This document shows positions 48,880 to 60,229 of a DNA stretch of 64,000 nucleotides, piece after piece. The number at the start of each line of letters is the position of its first letter. Position 1 is the first letter of the stretch. Both the position numbers and the translations under genes were made by a program. The stretch comes from Parasponia andersonii. Lineage: Eukaryota > Streptophyta > Magnoliopsida > Rosales > Cannabaceae. The stretch spans positions 1,916 to 65,915 of the forward strand of contig JXTB01000573.1 in NCBI GenBank assembly GCA_002914805.1, read 5' to 3'. Below the pieces are notes generated by a model. The model was not told the origin of the DNA and did no database searches. It saw only the letters and a program-made list of their open reading frames with translations.

Positions 48880-50030
48880 TCCTGGTCTTGAGCTCCTTTA
48901 GGACGTACACACAGTTGTCAAGCGCTTTGATCACCTCATAGGGTCCGACCCAGTTAGAGTCTAGCTTTGAAGAAGTTCCTGTTCTGACCTTTAAGACCCA
49001 ATCTCCTTCGTTGAATCGACGACGTTGACTTTTTTTGCATAGTAAGACCTAGCTTGCTGGTGGTACGAGGCCAGATGGATCAAAGCCATGTCTCTTGTTT
49101 CTTCAAGGAGGTCCATGTTGCGGCTTAGCTGCTACTCGTTCAATGGGGCGTCTCTTACCACTTCGGAGCGAAAGGTCAGGAGGCCAATTTCAGTCTGGAT
49201 CATAGCCTCTAACCTGTAGACTATGGTGAATAATGTTCTTCCCGTTGATCTCTGCTCCGTAGTTCGGTAGGCCCACACGACGACCGGTAGCTCTTCTAAC
49301 CACCTTTCTTTAGCCTCCTGCAAGTTCTTTTTAATATTGCTGAATATGGCCTTGTTTGTTACCTCTGCCTGGTCGTTCCCTTGGGGGTAATTTATGGATG
49401 AGATGCTGAGCTTTATATCATACAAATCGCATAGCTCCTTAAGCTTGGCATTTTGGAACTGCGTGCTGTGGTCGGCATGTATCTCTTTCGGGATTCCGTA
49501 CCGGTAGATTATATTTTTCCAAATAAAGTTAATCGTATCTGACTTATTGACGGTTGCGTAAGTTTCAGCTTCTACCCATTTGGTGAAATAGTCAGTGGCC
49601 AGCAAGACATGCCTCCTTCCCCTGGGGCTTCTGGGGAGCTCCCGATGATGTCCAGACCCCACTTAGCAAAGGGCCTAGGAGTTATGCTTGAATGGAGCTC
49701 TTCCGTGGGTTGGCATTTCAGGGGGGGCAAACCTCTGGCACTTAACGCATTTCTTGACAAACTGGGCCACCTCGATCATCATGTAGGGCTAGAAGTATCC
49801 AGCCGTTAAGGTCTTGTGGGCGAGGCTATGCCCGCCAGAGTGGTTGCCACACACTCCCTCGTGGATTTTCTCCATCAGTTTCTACGCTTTTATGGGGCCT
49901 ACGCACCTCAGCATCGGTCCCATCGTTGATCTTCTGTACAGTCGGCCCCCTACCATCGAATATTGGGCAGCATTCAGTCTGATTAACCTTGCTTTTTGGG
50001 GGTTTGTGGGCAGGTTTCCTGACTCTAGGT
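48880..50030 (-). pseudogene. Element 1 integrase
   Basis: Minus strand. The zinc-binding part lies at about 49700-50030 and the catalytic core at 49132-49662. Core landmarks are ATDYFTKWVEA (first Asp), a degenerate HADHSTQF where D-x-G-T-Q-F is usual, and the glutamate region in YPQGNDQAEVTNKAI. Downstream is GRTLFTIVYRLEA, the usual G.TPF...YG.EA block. Stops separate the zinc-binding and core segments, so no intact enzyme remains. It would insert the cDNA into the genome. Confidence 0.85.
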
Positions 50031-51253
50031 ATTAGGAGATTGGTCTTATCCAGCCTTCGTCTTCAGAGTCGGTCGCGAACATGTAGTGTGCGGGGGTCTC
50101 CAAAAGGTCTCTCATGTATTCGACTTCTAGCAGAATATTCGTGTGTTTGGTCGTCCCCCCGATCGACGTGCTTTTAGCAAGCTCATCGGCCTTTTGGTTC
50201 ATCTCCCTGGGTATTTTTTTGATATCGAACTTGCTAAAGTGGGCTTTCACCCTCATTATCCTAGAGAAAAGTACCTGTGTAATCTTGGCTCTTTTACTTC
50301 GAAGTCTCCCCTGACCTGACCCACGATCAGCTAAAAGTCAATCCTTATATCGATCTCCTCTACTCTGAAATATAGAGCCAGCTCAAGGCCTTGCAGTAGC
50401 ACCTCGTACTATGCCTCATTGTTCGTTGCCTGGAAACCAAGTCTCAAGGCTTTCTCTACGCTGAGTCCTGCTAGGGTCTGTAGGATTATTCCGAGACCTG
50501 ACCCTGAGGCATTTGTGGATCCGTCGGTGTAGAGGGTCCAGGTTGAAGGGAAGTGAGCCGGAGGCGTCTGCGTCGGGTTGCGTGGCTCGCCAAAGGATTG
50601 GATTTCTACTAGAAAGTCTGTTATGACTTGCCCTTTCTTCGCTACTCGAGGCTGATACTAAGTGTCAGATATCCCCAACTCGATGGCCCATTGGTCAGTC
50701 GTCCTGATAGGTCTGGTTTGGCCAAGATCTACCGGATGGGGATGTCCGTATACACTGTAATCAAGTGTGCCTCGAAGTACTACCTTAGTCTCTTCTTAGT
50801 GTTAACTAGTACGAGAATCAGTTTCTCCACCATACTGTATCGCGTCTTAGCGTCCAGGAGTATGCAGCTTGTGTAGAACACCGGCTTCTGCTTGCTGTCC
50901 TCCTCGACCAATAGTACGGCGCTGATCGCTACTTCGGACACTGCCATATAAATATATAGGCGCTACCCCTCTGCTGGCAAAGCTAGGATAGGCGGGTGAC
51001 TTAAATACAGTTTGAGCTCTATCAGTGCCTTGTCTTGCTCCTCCCCCCAGATGACTGTGGAGCTTTTCTTAATGCACTGGAAGAAAGGTTTACATCGGTC
51101 AGACATTTTGGAGACAAATCGGCTGAGTACGGCTATCTTCACGGTTAGGCGCTGAACCTCTCTAATGGTTGAGGGTCTTTGTATTTCTGCGATTGAGGAT
51201 AACTGGGTCGGGTTGGCCTCAATGCGCCTTTTGCTCACGATGTGCCCCAGGAA
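50031..51253 (-). pseudogene. Element 1 RNase H and second (archaeal-type) RNase H
   Basis: Minus strand. The first part (about 50640-51253) is the connection and RNase H region that follows RT (PILALPAEG, then a YSM.EKL.LVLV...L..YF block). The second part (about 50031-50560) carries LYTDGS near 50520-50540, and KFDIKKIPREMNQKADELAK at about 50170-50230, the C-terminal block of the additional RNase H typical of Tat elements. A frameshift near 50670 and several stops break it. Confidence 0.8.
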
Positions 51254-51850
51254 CTAGCCGGAGGACACCCCGAACGCACATTTCTCAGGGTTCAGACGCA
51301 ACTGGTAGTGCCTCAGAATTTGGAAATATTCGTCTAGATGCCCTAGATGGTCCGAAGCTTCTTTGCTATTCACGACCATGTCGTCGATGTAAACCTTTAT
51401 TGTCTTCCCCAGCAGCTCGGTGAACATTTTGTTCATGAGCCTCTGGTAGGTCGCCCCTGCATTCTTCAAGCCAAATAACATGCGTTTGTAACAATACAGA
51501 CCTCTCTCCTTAATGAACGCCGTGTGGATCTGGTCTTCCTGATATAGGGGGATCTGGTTGTATCCAGAGTAGGCATCTAGGAAGCTCAATCTATCAAATC
51601 CCGCCATCGCATCAACCATTTGATCGATCTTCGGCAAGAGAAAGCTGTCTTTCGAGCAGGCCTTGTTCAGATTGGTGAAATCTATGTAGGTTCGGTTATC
51701 ACTATTTTTCTTTTTTACCACCACCGGGTTGGAAACCCAGCATGGGTATACGCACTCCATGATTAGGTTGTTTTCCAATAGTATCTCGACCTCCTTGTTG
51801 ATCGCTCTCTTTTTTTCTAGCGCGAAACTTCGGGGCTTCTATTTGACCAG
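51254..51850 (-). pseudogene. Element 1 reverse transcriptase
   Basis: Minus strand, open from 51778 to 51254. Motifs in order: PVVVKKKNSDNRTYIDFTNL, LPKIDQMVDA, FLDAYSGYNQIPL, a FGLKNAGATYQRLMNKMF block, and the catalytic YIDDMVV at about 51370-51391. The TAG at 51254 replaces the conserved Trp codon after CAFGVSSG. The catalytic residues themselves are still readable. It copies genomic RNA into DNA using a tRNA primer. Confidence 0.92.
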
Positions 51851-52199
51851 AGGAAAGTTGGGGTCTATATTCAGTTAGTGGCTGGCGTGCGCAGGGTCTA
51901 TTCCGGGCATGTCATCGTGGGACCACACGAAGATGTCTTTGTTCCGCTTGAGGAATTCTAACAGCTCGCTCTTTTCCTCTTCAGACAGTAGGGCCTCGAT
52001 CAAGATTACTTTCTCTGGCTCTACTTTTTCCAAAGGGACCACCACCAGTTCCTCAATCGTGGTTTCTGGCCCGTCAGACTCCTCTTCGATCTGCTTCATG
52101 TACGCTGGCAGGCGGTCATTTGATTGCTATTTGTCCCTTGTCGAGATGTTCGTGCTCGCTTTGGCTCCCCTCAAGGCGGTCGAAAAACATTTCTTCGCA

Positions 52200-52791
52200 G
52201 AGGCCTAGTCCCCTTTAATGTCTAACATGTAAGAACTATCCTTCGATTGACATCTTAAGACCTAGTAGAGGGTGGAGGCGACTCTATGCATGGCGTAGAT
52301 CCACCCTCTCCCTATGATGACATTGAAAGAGGACTGGTAATCGATGACGATGAAATCTAAGTTTAGGCACCTTTCCGCGGCATAGACCTTCAAAGTTACG
52401 ATGCCCAATGGGCTGACCTTATACCGTTGAAGGCAAACAACGGCTGATAGATCGGCCTGAGCGTGCTCCGATCTAGACCGATATTCTCAAAAGTGCTGAG
52501 AAACAGGATGTCGACGCTACTCTTACCGTCGACCAGGACCCTTCCTACCATTGCGGAATCGATCTGCAGCTTGATCACCAGAGGGTCGTCATGAGGTAGG
52601 CGCACCGTGGCCAAAACCTGCTGGGTGAAGGCGATGGAGGCAGCTGAGGCATAGCTCTCTCCCGTCGTCAAGTGATTCACGGAATGCCCCAGGCCCCTCA
52701 AGAGCTTCACCCTTTCTTCAGTTCTTTTCAGGCATTTTTCCTTCTCCTCCTGACTATGAGTTGGCTTTGTTCTGTCTATGATTGTCAGCAC
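52200..52791 (-). pseudogene. Element 1 aspartic protease region
   Basis: Minus strand. It contains IAFTQQVLATVRLPHDDPLV and VGRVLVDGKSSVDILFLSTF, the Tat-type retroviral-like protease. The active-site triad, normally D-(S/T/G)-G, reads DGKSS here, while element 2 keeps DDGSS. A frameshift near 52420 breaks the frame. It would process the Gag-Pol polyprotein. Confidence 0.8.
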
Positions 52792-52879
52792 TATCCTTAG
52801 AGCATGTTCCCCCGAACCGGAGGCTTGGGTCTACTTTCCTTTTTCCAGCCCCTTGGACTGGCTTCCGCCCGTCTTCACA

Positions 52880-54154
52880 TACTGCTTCAACTTGCCGGCT
52901 TGGATTGCCATCATAACCTGCATGTAAAGGCTACGACAGTAGATGGTGTCATGCCTGTGATCTTTATAAAATTGGCAGTATCTGCTCTTGTTCTTCATGT
53001 AGTCAGGCACGCCGAACTTGGGGGATCTTTGAAAATGCCCCTGTCTCTGTTCTGGAGGTAGATCACATCGATCGGTGTGTTGAGCTCGAACTTCGATAGA
53101 AGGTCCTCCTCTTGCCGTTTTCTTGATCGGCTTGAGTTAGGGCTCCTTGTTTTAGAGTTGACTCCTATGCCGGCATAGGCCTCTTTACTCCTTGCATGGC
53201 CGGGGTTTGTACCGGCATCGTTGTTATCGCCGTGGAGGCTTTGGGCGTTTTCTGGTGGCTTTTTAGCACCCAAAATACCCCCTCCGATTCCTTTAGAGAC
53301 TCATTGGCGGATTGCTTCAATCGGTCTAAGTCTCGCATAGTTTTCTGCTGCCTCCGGAAGCCCGCGTATTATTTTAAGAAAAGTTTGAAAAAATCTTTAA
53401 ACCCGTTTATAGACTTTTCTGGGAGTTTCCTGAACCATAACAGGGCCGGTCCCGCCAAAGTGGTGGAGAAGATTTTGCAGGTCAAGGCTTCATCCCTGGT
53501 TTCCAGGGCCATCTTCTGCTGAAAGTGGTATATGTGGTTGAGGGGGTCAGTCTTTCCCTCGAATGGTCTGAAAGTCGCGGTCGTGAAGTCCTTCGGTTTG
53601 GGCTCCAGCTGGATCCAATCGGCGAAGGCTGTTCAGTTGATCCCACGAACGGTCTATTCCACCAGATCATCGGGGGTCTGGCTATGATGGGCCTCGAGCC
53701 TTTTACTCAGCTCCGCCATCATTTCCTATTTCCAGTCAGGGAGCGCGCCTTCTGGGCTCCTCTAGTGTCGTCTGTCTACTGCCGTTCCCATCTGGAAAGG
53801 CCTCATTTGATATTGTCGTTCCCCTTGTAACTGCGATCTGGATAGGGCGGGGACTTCCCTTAGCGGTTGCTGACCCCTAGACTCTTACTGGACCTTCTCA
53901 TCGAAGTCCTCCCTTCGCCCGATCCTAGCCTCGCTTGCCAATAGCCCTTCAAGGCAGGAATTATCTCTACGGATTTCTGCGACTTCATCTCTTAAACCTA
54001 GGATATCTTTGTGGGCCATCTCCGCCTTCCTGTTTGCTTCTGCCAGAATAGTAAGCATTTGGTCTAGCTTTTGTTCCAGACTGGGTCGCGCTTCCCGGGA
54101 GCTTCCTTCGGCGTCGGGACGTGTGCTTTTTGTCGTCATTCTTGAGGGTGCCAT
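52880..54154 (-). pseudogene. Element 1 gag
   Basis: Minus strand. The first ATG (54154) starts MAPSRMTTKSTRPDAEGSS and a coiled coil (LEQKLDQMLTILAEANRKAE), with a stop at 53885. Continuing in pieces, the core gag homology (ALTCKIFSTTLAGPALLWF near 53440-53490) and a zinc-knuckle-like CQFYKDHRHDTIYC (about 52940-52985) are clear. Several stops interrupt it. The start is about 93 bases after the 5' LTR, as expected. Confidence 0.8.
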
Positions 54155-54230
54155 CCAATGTTGTATGGCTTCTTGTTCAGGGAGAGCGCTGTCGCAAGAC
54201 TCTTACTCTTTCTCTCGCACCGTAATTTTT

Positions 54231-54247
54231 CACAGACGGCACCAAAC
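54231..54247 (-). promoter_or_regulatory. Element 1 primer-binding site
   Basis: Directly inside the 5' LTR edge (...CCAACA) the minus strand reads GTTTGGTGCCGTCTGTG. A TGG start at this place is the mark of a tRNA primer site. The first bases resemble the tRNA-Asp type TGGCGCCGTT, but the match decays; the primer tRNA is not certain. Confidence 0.6.
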
Positions 54248-55056
54248 TGTTGGTACAGTTTTTACCAGCTGTCCATGTGTCTCCGATGATGCTATATCTA
54301 TCAACTATCCATATATCCTCTCTATCCTAGAGTGTTTTGACTTCAAGTCAGATTAGAGAGGCATAGGTGGCCACCTGTGAAGACTCTCCGATGCTTAAGT
54401 CAGATATTTACCCTGAGATTTTGTAGCAAAGATTAAGCTTTTCTCTTGCTTACAAATTTCTTTCTATCTCTTTTTCTTATATCTCTGTATATGTATATAC
54501 CTCTATCCTCAGGGGACGCATGGCTCATATATATAGTCCTGGAACTGAGAACCTTTTGGCTCTCAATCCCAGGATTGAGTACCTTTTCTCATCATGACTT
54601 ACTCCAAAAATCACGGGCCATGGTTACCGTAATTTCCCTTGCATCGCCGTGACCTGCTTTTTGCTATTCCCTATGGCTCAAGCCTAGCGGGGGTGAGACT
54701 TTGACAACCCGCCGTTCTATCAGTACAGTCTGCTTAATGCGCACATCTACCCAAGATTGCATTAAATCCCCTGTCTGGGTCTGGAGCAGCGGACTGCCTC
54801 TAATTATCTTTTGGTAGAAGACTCTCGAGGCTCCTGACCCCCAGCTGTCGAGGTAAAAATTAGATTGGGCTGAATTCGTCTAGGGTCTGGGATGGATTCG
54901 GCCCTGGCCTCCGACAACCCACGGGCCCATACGGTGTCACGTGCGGCTCGTGTGACTTTTAGGCAGTCCTTCTAGACACGTGTCAGACGGCGTGTCCCCT
55001 ACCACCTATTTCACCACTTAACCATCTGCATGGTATGTGATCTTAGAGCTGACCCC

Positions 55057-55059
<3 letters not shown>
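54248..55059 (-). repeat. Element 1, 5' LTR
   Basis: Plus-strand edges are TGTTGG and CCCCACA, so the LTR has TG...CA ends on either strand. It matches 42798-43617 throughout, including the shared block AGCCTAGCGGGGGTGAGA and CAGCTGTCGAGGTAAAAATT. Numerous point differences from its partner indicate an old insertion. Confidence 0.92.
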
Positions 55060-55106
<47 letters not shown>

Positions 55107-55353
55107 ATCTGTGTATAGACATGACATCCTTCTTAACTTATGTCTATCCTAAGAAAAAGTAACAATTCATGTAGCAACTTTATGTATCAATTTTAATATA
55201 TATATACACATTCGTTGTTTGCTAACAAAGGTGATGATAAGATGTCACATATATTGTCGCGCAATATTTGCATTCATCATGGTTGTCATTGTGTCACATA
55301 TATATATATAGGCTATATGCATTAATATAAGTACATATATCAATTAATATATA
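55060..55353. other. AT-rich spacer and (AT)n tract between the two retrotransposons
   Basis: It begins with the right target duplication AATAT and an (AT)n run to about 55104. The remainder is AT-rich with another short TA run near 55298-55310. No gene is visible. Confidence 0.7.
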
Positions 55354-56079
55354 TGTTGGTGCTGTTCTCACCAATTGTCTACGTGTCTCGCTGCTTCAGT
55401 TGACTTCGCTCTCGATTCTAGATGAAGGGACAGGGGTGGCTACTTGCAATGACTCTCTGATGCCTGAGTCAGCTATTTTCTCAAAGACTGAAAAATGGCC
55501 AAAATAACAAAAAGAAATTCAATTCCCCTTAAAAACTGTGCTACACATTGAGTACCTTGAGGTCCTTAATTCCAGGACCAATTACCTCATTTTCTTTATT
55601 GCGTGCTCCGTGAATTATGGATTATAGATGTTGTGACTTCCTTTGATTTAACGTTGCTCGCTTACCACGATATATTCTGGTACGTGCCTGCACTGGGACA
55701 AGATCATGGTTGTCTGCAACTCTGTGAGGTGGTTCACTTAATGCGCATGGTGACTTGGAGGGAGCATTAAATGCTTTGTCTGAATTTTGGGTTGAGTGTC
55801 ACTTATGAGGACAGAGGACCGAAAGACATCGAGAGCTCCAGACCTCTTGCTAGAGGTGGTTTAGATTTGGTTGATCCCCCTGAGGATCTTCCTGAGATAA
55901 ACCCTAGGTGGGGCTCAGCATTAAACCTCGCGGATTTATCAGACCTATACTTCGTCACGTGAAACTCACGTGCCGTTTAAGGAGCGTCCCTGAGAGTCTA
56001 TATTAAGCTCATCCATTATATCCTTTTACTTTGCCACCACTGTAACCACGTGGCAGTCATCATAAAGATAGGCCCCACA
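55354..56079 (-). repeat. Element 2, 3' LTR
   Basis: Edges TGTTGG and GGCCCCACA match those of element 1, and it is followed inward by CCCCCATTTCCCT, the complement of the polypurine tract. It shares blocks with the element 1 LTR (TCTCAAAGAC-region, CACGTG motifs, the ACC(A/C)CGTGG block before the end) but differs widely elsewhere. Its partner is outside the window. Confidence 0.8.
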
Positions 56080-56460
56080 ACTTCCCCCATTTCCCTTTTT
56101 GATGGACTGGCAGTTATCAAAAAAGGAAATCACGTCTTTGGCCATTTAATGCGAGGGAAATTGCGATTTAAATTCATCATTATATGTCAATTATCAATGT
56201 GGTTGTGCATTTCCCAACACCACAAATTTTCAAAATTTTTAAAACTTTCTACCTTTTGTAAATTTCCCCCGTGCTATCTTTTTGGTGAAATGACTTTTCA
56301 ACTCCCTTGTTATAAAAACTGTGTTTGCCCTTATTTCACTAGACCGAAATTCCCCAATTGCACTCATTTTTTCTCCCAACTTTCCTATGTACCCAAATCT
56401 TAGGGCTTCAGAAATTTTTTCCTTTTCACAGCCTCTAACTCCTTAATCGCTCTAATTGAA

Positions 56461-59320
56461 ATGGCTCCAAACTAGAGCCAAAAGCTTCAACCTGTTCCGG
56501 ATTCCAAAGTGGACTTAATGAGGAGGTAGCTCTGCTTCCCTGGCAGGGTTACTTTTCAAAGGGTCTAGGGGCCTGCTGATTGGTACATGTGTCCATCCTC
56601 TCCCGAGGGGCTCATTGTCTTAGGGAGGAAGCACCTCGAGTAGCTGCGATACCTTCTTTCTCCCCTCATTCATCTGTTTTTTTTCTCTAACAAGGATTCA
56701 CCCTATCCAGCTGAATGCCAATGGAGTCATGATTTTGATGGGACTTTCAGCTTTGTCTATTTTACGGAATGTCCATATCGACCTTGAGGCAATCTTCTAC
56801 GTGTACATGCTCACCCTCATCCCAAAGAAAAGCTCCTACCCCACTTTCTATCTCCAGCCATATTTGGGACACCATGTTTTTTGGGATTTACCCCAGTCTG
56901 ACAAGTAGTGGGATTCCCATTCTAAACTATACACCATTGGAGGGCATTGTGCTCTCCCTGGGTGAATGAAGAATATTTCTAGATCCCTTCGCACTTTACT
57001 CGCAGTAAGTAGTTTACTGAACTCAGGGCTTGTGCATTCTTATTTGCCTTATTTCCCAAAATTTGACCTCGCACAACATCTGCAAAAGAAAGCAGGTTCG
57101 ACCCGTGGCCGTAGGTAGCTTGGTTTCAGGAGCTAGAAGGGGTCATTATTTTTGGGTCGTCTGCTTATTGCCACCATATCCAGGCCATTCTGAACCTTCA
57201 GGTGATGAACATGATGCCGAGGGTGGTTTCTCATCTTTCCTTCCAACTGGACACCTGGGACATCTCCAAGCATCTTTGGAGTTGGCTCGACGCTTCGGCC
57301 TTGAAACGGTTCTGTCGAGATGAGCAGAATCGTATCACACTGGTTAGCCACCAGGTCATGGCCTCGAACTAAATGTCGGGGCCCAACAACTTAGTTGCAC
57401 TGACCAGCCATGAACTCAAAGAAGCAGTAGGGCTTATGACCAGTGAGTGCGCCAGACTTCGTAGTGAGGAAGCTGCTGCCCCCAAATGAATCAGAGGTGA
57501 GTTTACTCCCACGTTTTAAGGCTTCATTGGATGAATTAGAGTTGCGTTTTAACCTCTATGCTCACTCCTGCAGGTCTAAATGTTGGCCCTTTAGCAGACC
57601 CTTCCCTGGCCAAGGGGAGTACCATTGCCTATTGGGCCCAACCCAAGGTCCCCGCTGGTCAGTGTCTGGTGGTGTAAGAGGATGAGGCCATGGAGTAAGG
57701 GGTCATCGCCCTAAGCGCAGATTCAGACAATGAGTTGGGGAGTCTATTCGTGTTTGGGGACGACGTGTCTGTGGTGCCTTCTCTCAATGTGGGTGGGCTC
57801 GCGACCCAGGAGATGCCGACCATACAGATTAGGTACGACAAAGAGGCATCTTCGAGCTTGCCGAGGGAGTCTGTTGCACCGGCTCCTCCTGCCCCTAGCT
57901 TCGGGTCAAAGGCGAGTGCGGAATCTGGTTCTGCTTGCTTATGTGGAGAGATCGCCGAACTCAGCAGGGTAGAACACAGACTTAAGTCTCGCCTGTCTTC
58001 TCCTCCTCCCACTCTGCCGAAGAGGAGTCATGACGTGGACCCATCTAAGAGGGAGGAGGGTCCGGCCACGTAGAAAGGTAAGTCTGCCCCTTCTTCAGAC
58101 AGCGATGACGACACTACCCTGACTGTTATGATGAGGAGAAGGTCCGTGCACAGCGACTTCTCTGAGTGCATTGGTCAAGATAAGACTGAAAAATTACAAT
58201 CGGGCGGACCTCCTTTGGAGGTGGTTGTAGGGGCTGCTAAAGCAGAGGTGGTTGTGAATGTCTCTATAACCAAGGACATTCCACCTTTAGTCATTGCTGA
58301 AGGTACACCATCTATTCTGTCTACGGTGGCCCCATCTTCTACCTCCCCCAACCCCTAACTCCAGAAGCATCAAAAGATGCTACTGAAGTGTCTTTGGCAG
58401 AGAGAGAAGGGGTCCTCGTTGTTGGTGGGGAGGAGTTGCATTCCTCAGACGAGAATGACGTCCAGGAGGAGGGTCTGACCATGAAGTTTGAGTTAAAAGT
58501 ACTTTCCTTGGAGAACGTGGGTTTTATTGCTGACCCCAGTATTGCGCAGGTAAGGTATCAAAGGCAGGTAGACGTTCTTTCTGTAGAGAGCTATAGGTCT
58601 GGTTAGGAAAATAAAGAATTTGAGGTGGTGATGCTAGACCAGTTCGATGAGTAGAACGGTGTCGAGAGGGACCATTACTCCGTTGGGTATTACATGTAGC
58701 TGGGAGACAAAATTAATATCGTGTACCCTGCTGATGTATTGAGGATGCTCGATGAAGAGAACGATGGGCCCTCGACATCTGCCTCGGTTGGCAAAAAGAT
58801 GATACCCATTTTTGATCTACCAGAGCAAGCCGCGAACATTCCCAAGGGTCAGCCTGGCCCTGGTGCTTTAACCGGCGGAAAACTGGGTACGGTTGCCCTA
58901 TCCAACGACGAGTCTGAGCCTAATATGCCCATCCCCTGTCGAAGCCAGACCGAGTGTCAATACTGGCATCCCTCCCCCCGTAGGAGGTAATTAGGGGTCC
59001 TTGCTCATTTGTACATTTGTAAAATACGACCTGTGTAGTGTAAAGCTGACCCATTTTGTAAGAATTTGTTTCAGTAATAAAATTGACTTATGTTGCCTAT
59101 CTTTATTTTATCATCCTTTTTGAGTTGTTTGTATTTTTGGCTAGGGTCGGACATCATATATGATGCCATTCCGTTGTCAGTTATTCAGCCAACCTCTGGG
59201 TCTGGCCCAATCATTTATGACTTGGAATTATTAGTAAATCTTCTCCACGCTATGATTGACAAGGTTAACTCCAGAAATTGGGATCTGAGTTCTGGCTTAC
59301 CCAATAGCGAGGATATGTAA
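56461..59320 (+). pseudogene. Additional antisense gene of element 2, decayed copy
   Basis: It is homologous to 43993-47580. The ATG at 56461 (MAPN) is followed at once by a stop. The N-terminal domain survives in pieces (IVLGRKHL-like at about 56610, then IQLNANGVMILMGLSALS at about 56715-56765). The intron at 57497-57573 (GTGAGT...CTGCAG) and the one at 58987-59144 (GTAATT...CTAG) sit where element 1 has its second and fourth. The third intron and about 730 bp after it are missing (junction 58549/58550). The tail SDIIYDAIP...SGSGPII and the final stop at 59318-59320 are conserved. Function unknown. Confidence 0.65.
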
Positions 59321-59689
59321 CTACTCTAATGGCTTCTCTTAACAGAATTTGATCCACACGTATGGGTAGACTTTTCTGACCCCAAATAGAACTGTACCAG
59401 GAGCCAGCTTCAGGGGTTGGTTGATTCTTGCTTAGATCCATCATAACTAAAGAAGAGGTTTAGGCTTGGCTCTTACCGAGAGCAGATTGGGCATTATCAT
59501 TCTGATGTCTTTTACGAGTTCGTCCCAGACCTTCTCCTGAAAAGTAGGGTTGTCAGGGTCTGAGTATTCGCCCATCTTGTACTCTGTAACTAATTTTCAG
59601 TATGAATAGACAATAATTGGTCTTGATTTTTGTTTATGTGTTTAGAAAATTATGCATCTTTTATTATGATGTTTTGCGTAACTTTCCTG

Positions 59690-60010
59690 GGTATGCTCCT
59701 AATGGGTAGACCCCAGTGGGTCTACGTCCAATGGGTAGGCCCTAGCTATGTCATAGACCAATCTTTTTCCATTTTTCGATGAATCACTTAGAGGGCTCAT
59801 GCTGGTGAAAGCGTTTGTCACACAATTTTTCCCATTTTATAGGGTATTTATTAGCGAGGATTTTATTGCTCAGCTCTTCCCTATCATGTAAATGGCCAGG
59901 CAGCTGGCAAGCATTTATTGCACAACGCATTCCCTATCGTACGTATTCTCAGGGCATTGACAAACATTTTATTGCACAATGTGGTACCTATAGTACGGTT
60001 TTCAATACGT
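59690..60010. repeat. Single-copy counterparts of the element 1 tandem units
   Basis: TGGGTAGACCCCAG and AATGGGTAGGCCCTAGC (59705-59750) match the 74-bp unit, and CATTCCCTATCGTACGTATT with CATTTTATTGCACAA (about 59927-59980) matches the 112-bp unit. Here they are present about once, not as arrays. Confidence 0.6.
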
Positions 60011-60229
60011 TAAAATTTCTTAGTGTATTTAATGTGCGGAAGGGCCTTGTTTGGTATATTAAAAGTCAGACCCTTTTAAATAACAAGGTGACCGGTAAAT
60101 TGAAATGGAAAGCATCTTGATCTGTGCTGAACCTGAACTCTTTATTAAATAATGAAAGTAATTACAGAGGACTTACATATAATACTTTTTCAAGTGTCGG
60201 GCAATCTATATCTTGGGTAAATTCTTTTC

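Larger units (their letters stand above)
42798..55059 (-). mobile_element. Element 1: complete Tat-type Ty3/gypsy LTR retrotransposon, about 12.3 kb
   Basis: On the minus strand the order is 5' LTR (54248-55059), primer-binding site, gag, protease, RT, RNase H, a second RNase H, integrase, a reversed extra gene with tandem repeats, polypurine tract, 3' LTR (42798-43617). Five-base target duplications AATAT flank it (42793-42797 and 55060-55064). The integrase-last order makes it Ty3/gypsy. The second RNase H, the PHDDPLV-type protease and the additional antisense gene before the 3' LTR point to the Tat lineage (Grande/Retand/RIRE2 relatives). Every coding part has stops or frameshifts and the LTRs have diverged visibly, so this is an old, non-autonomous copy. 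Confidence 0.9.
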
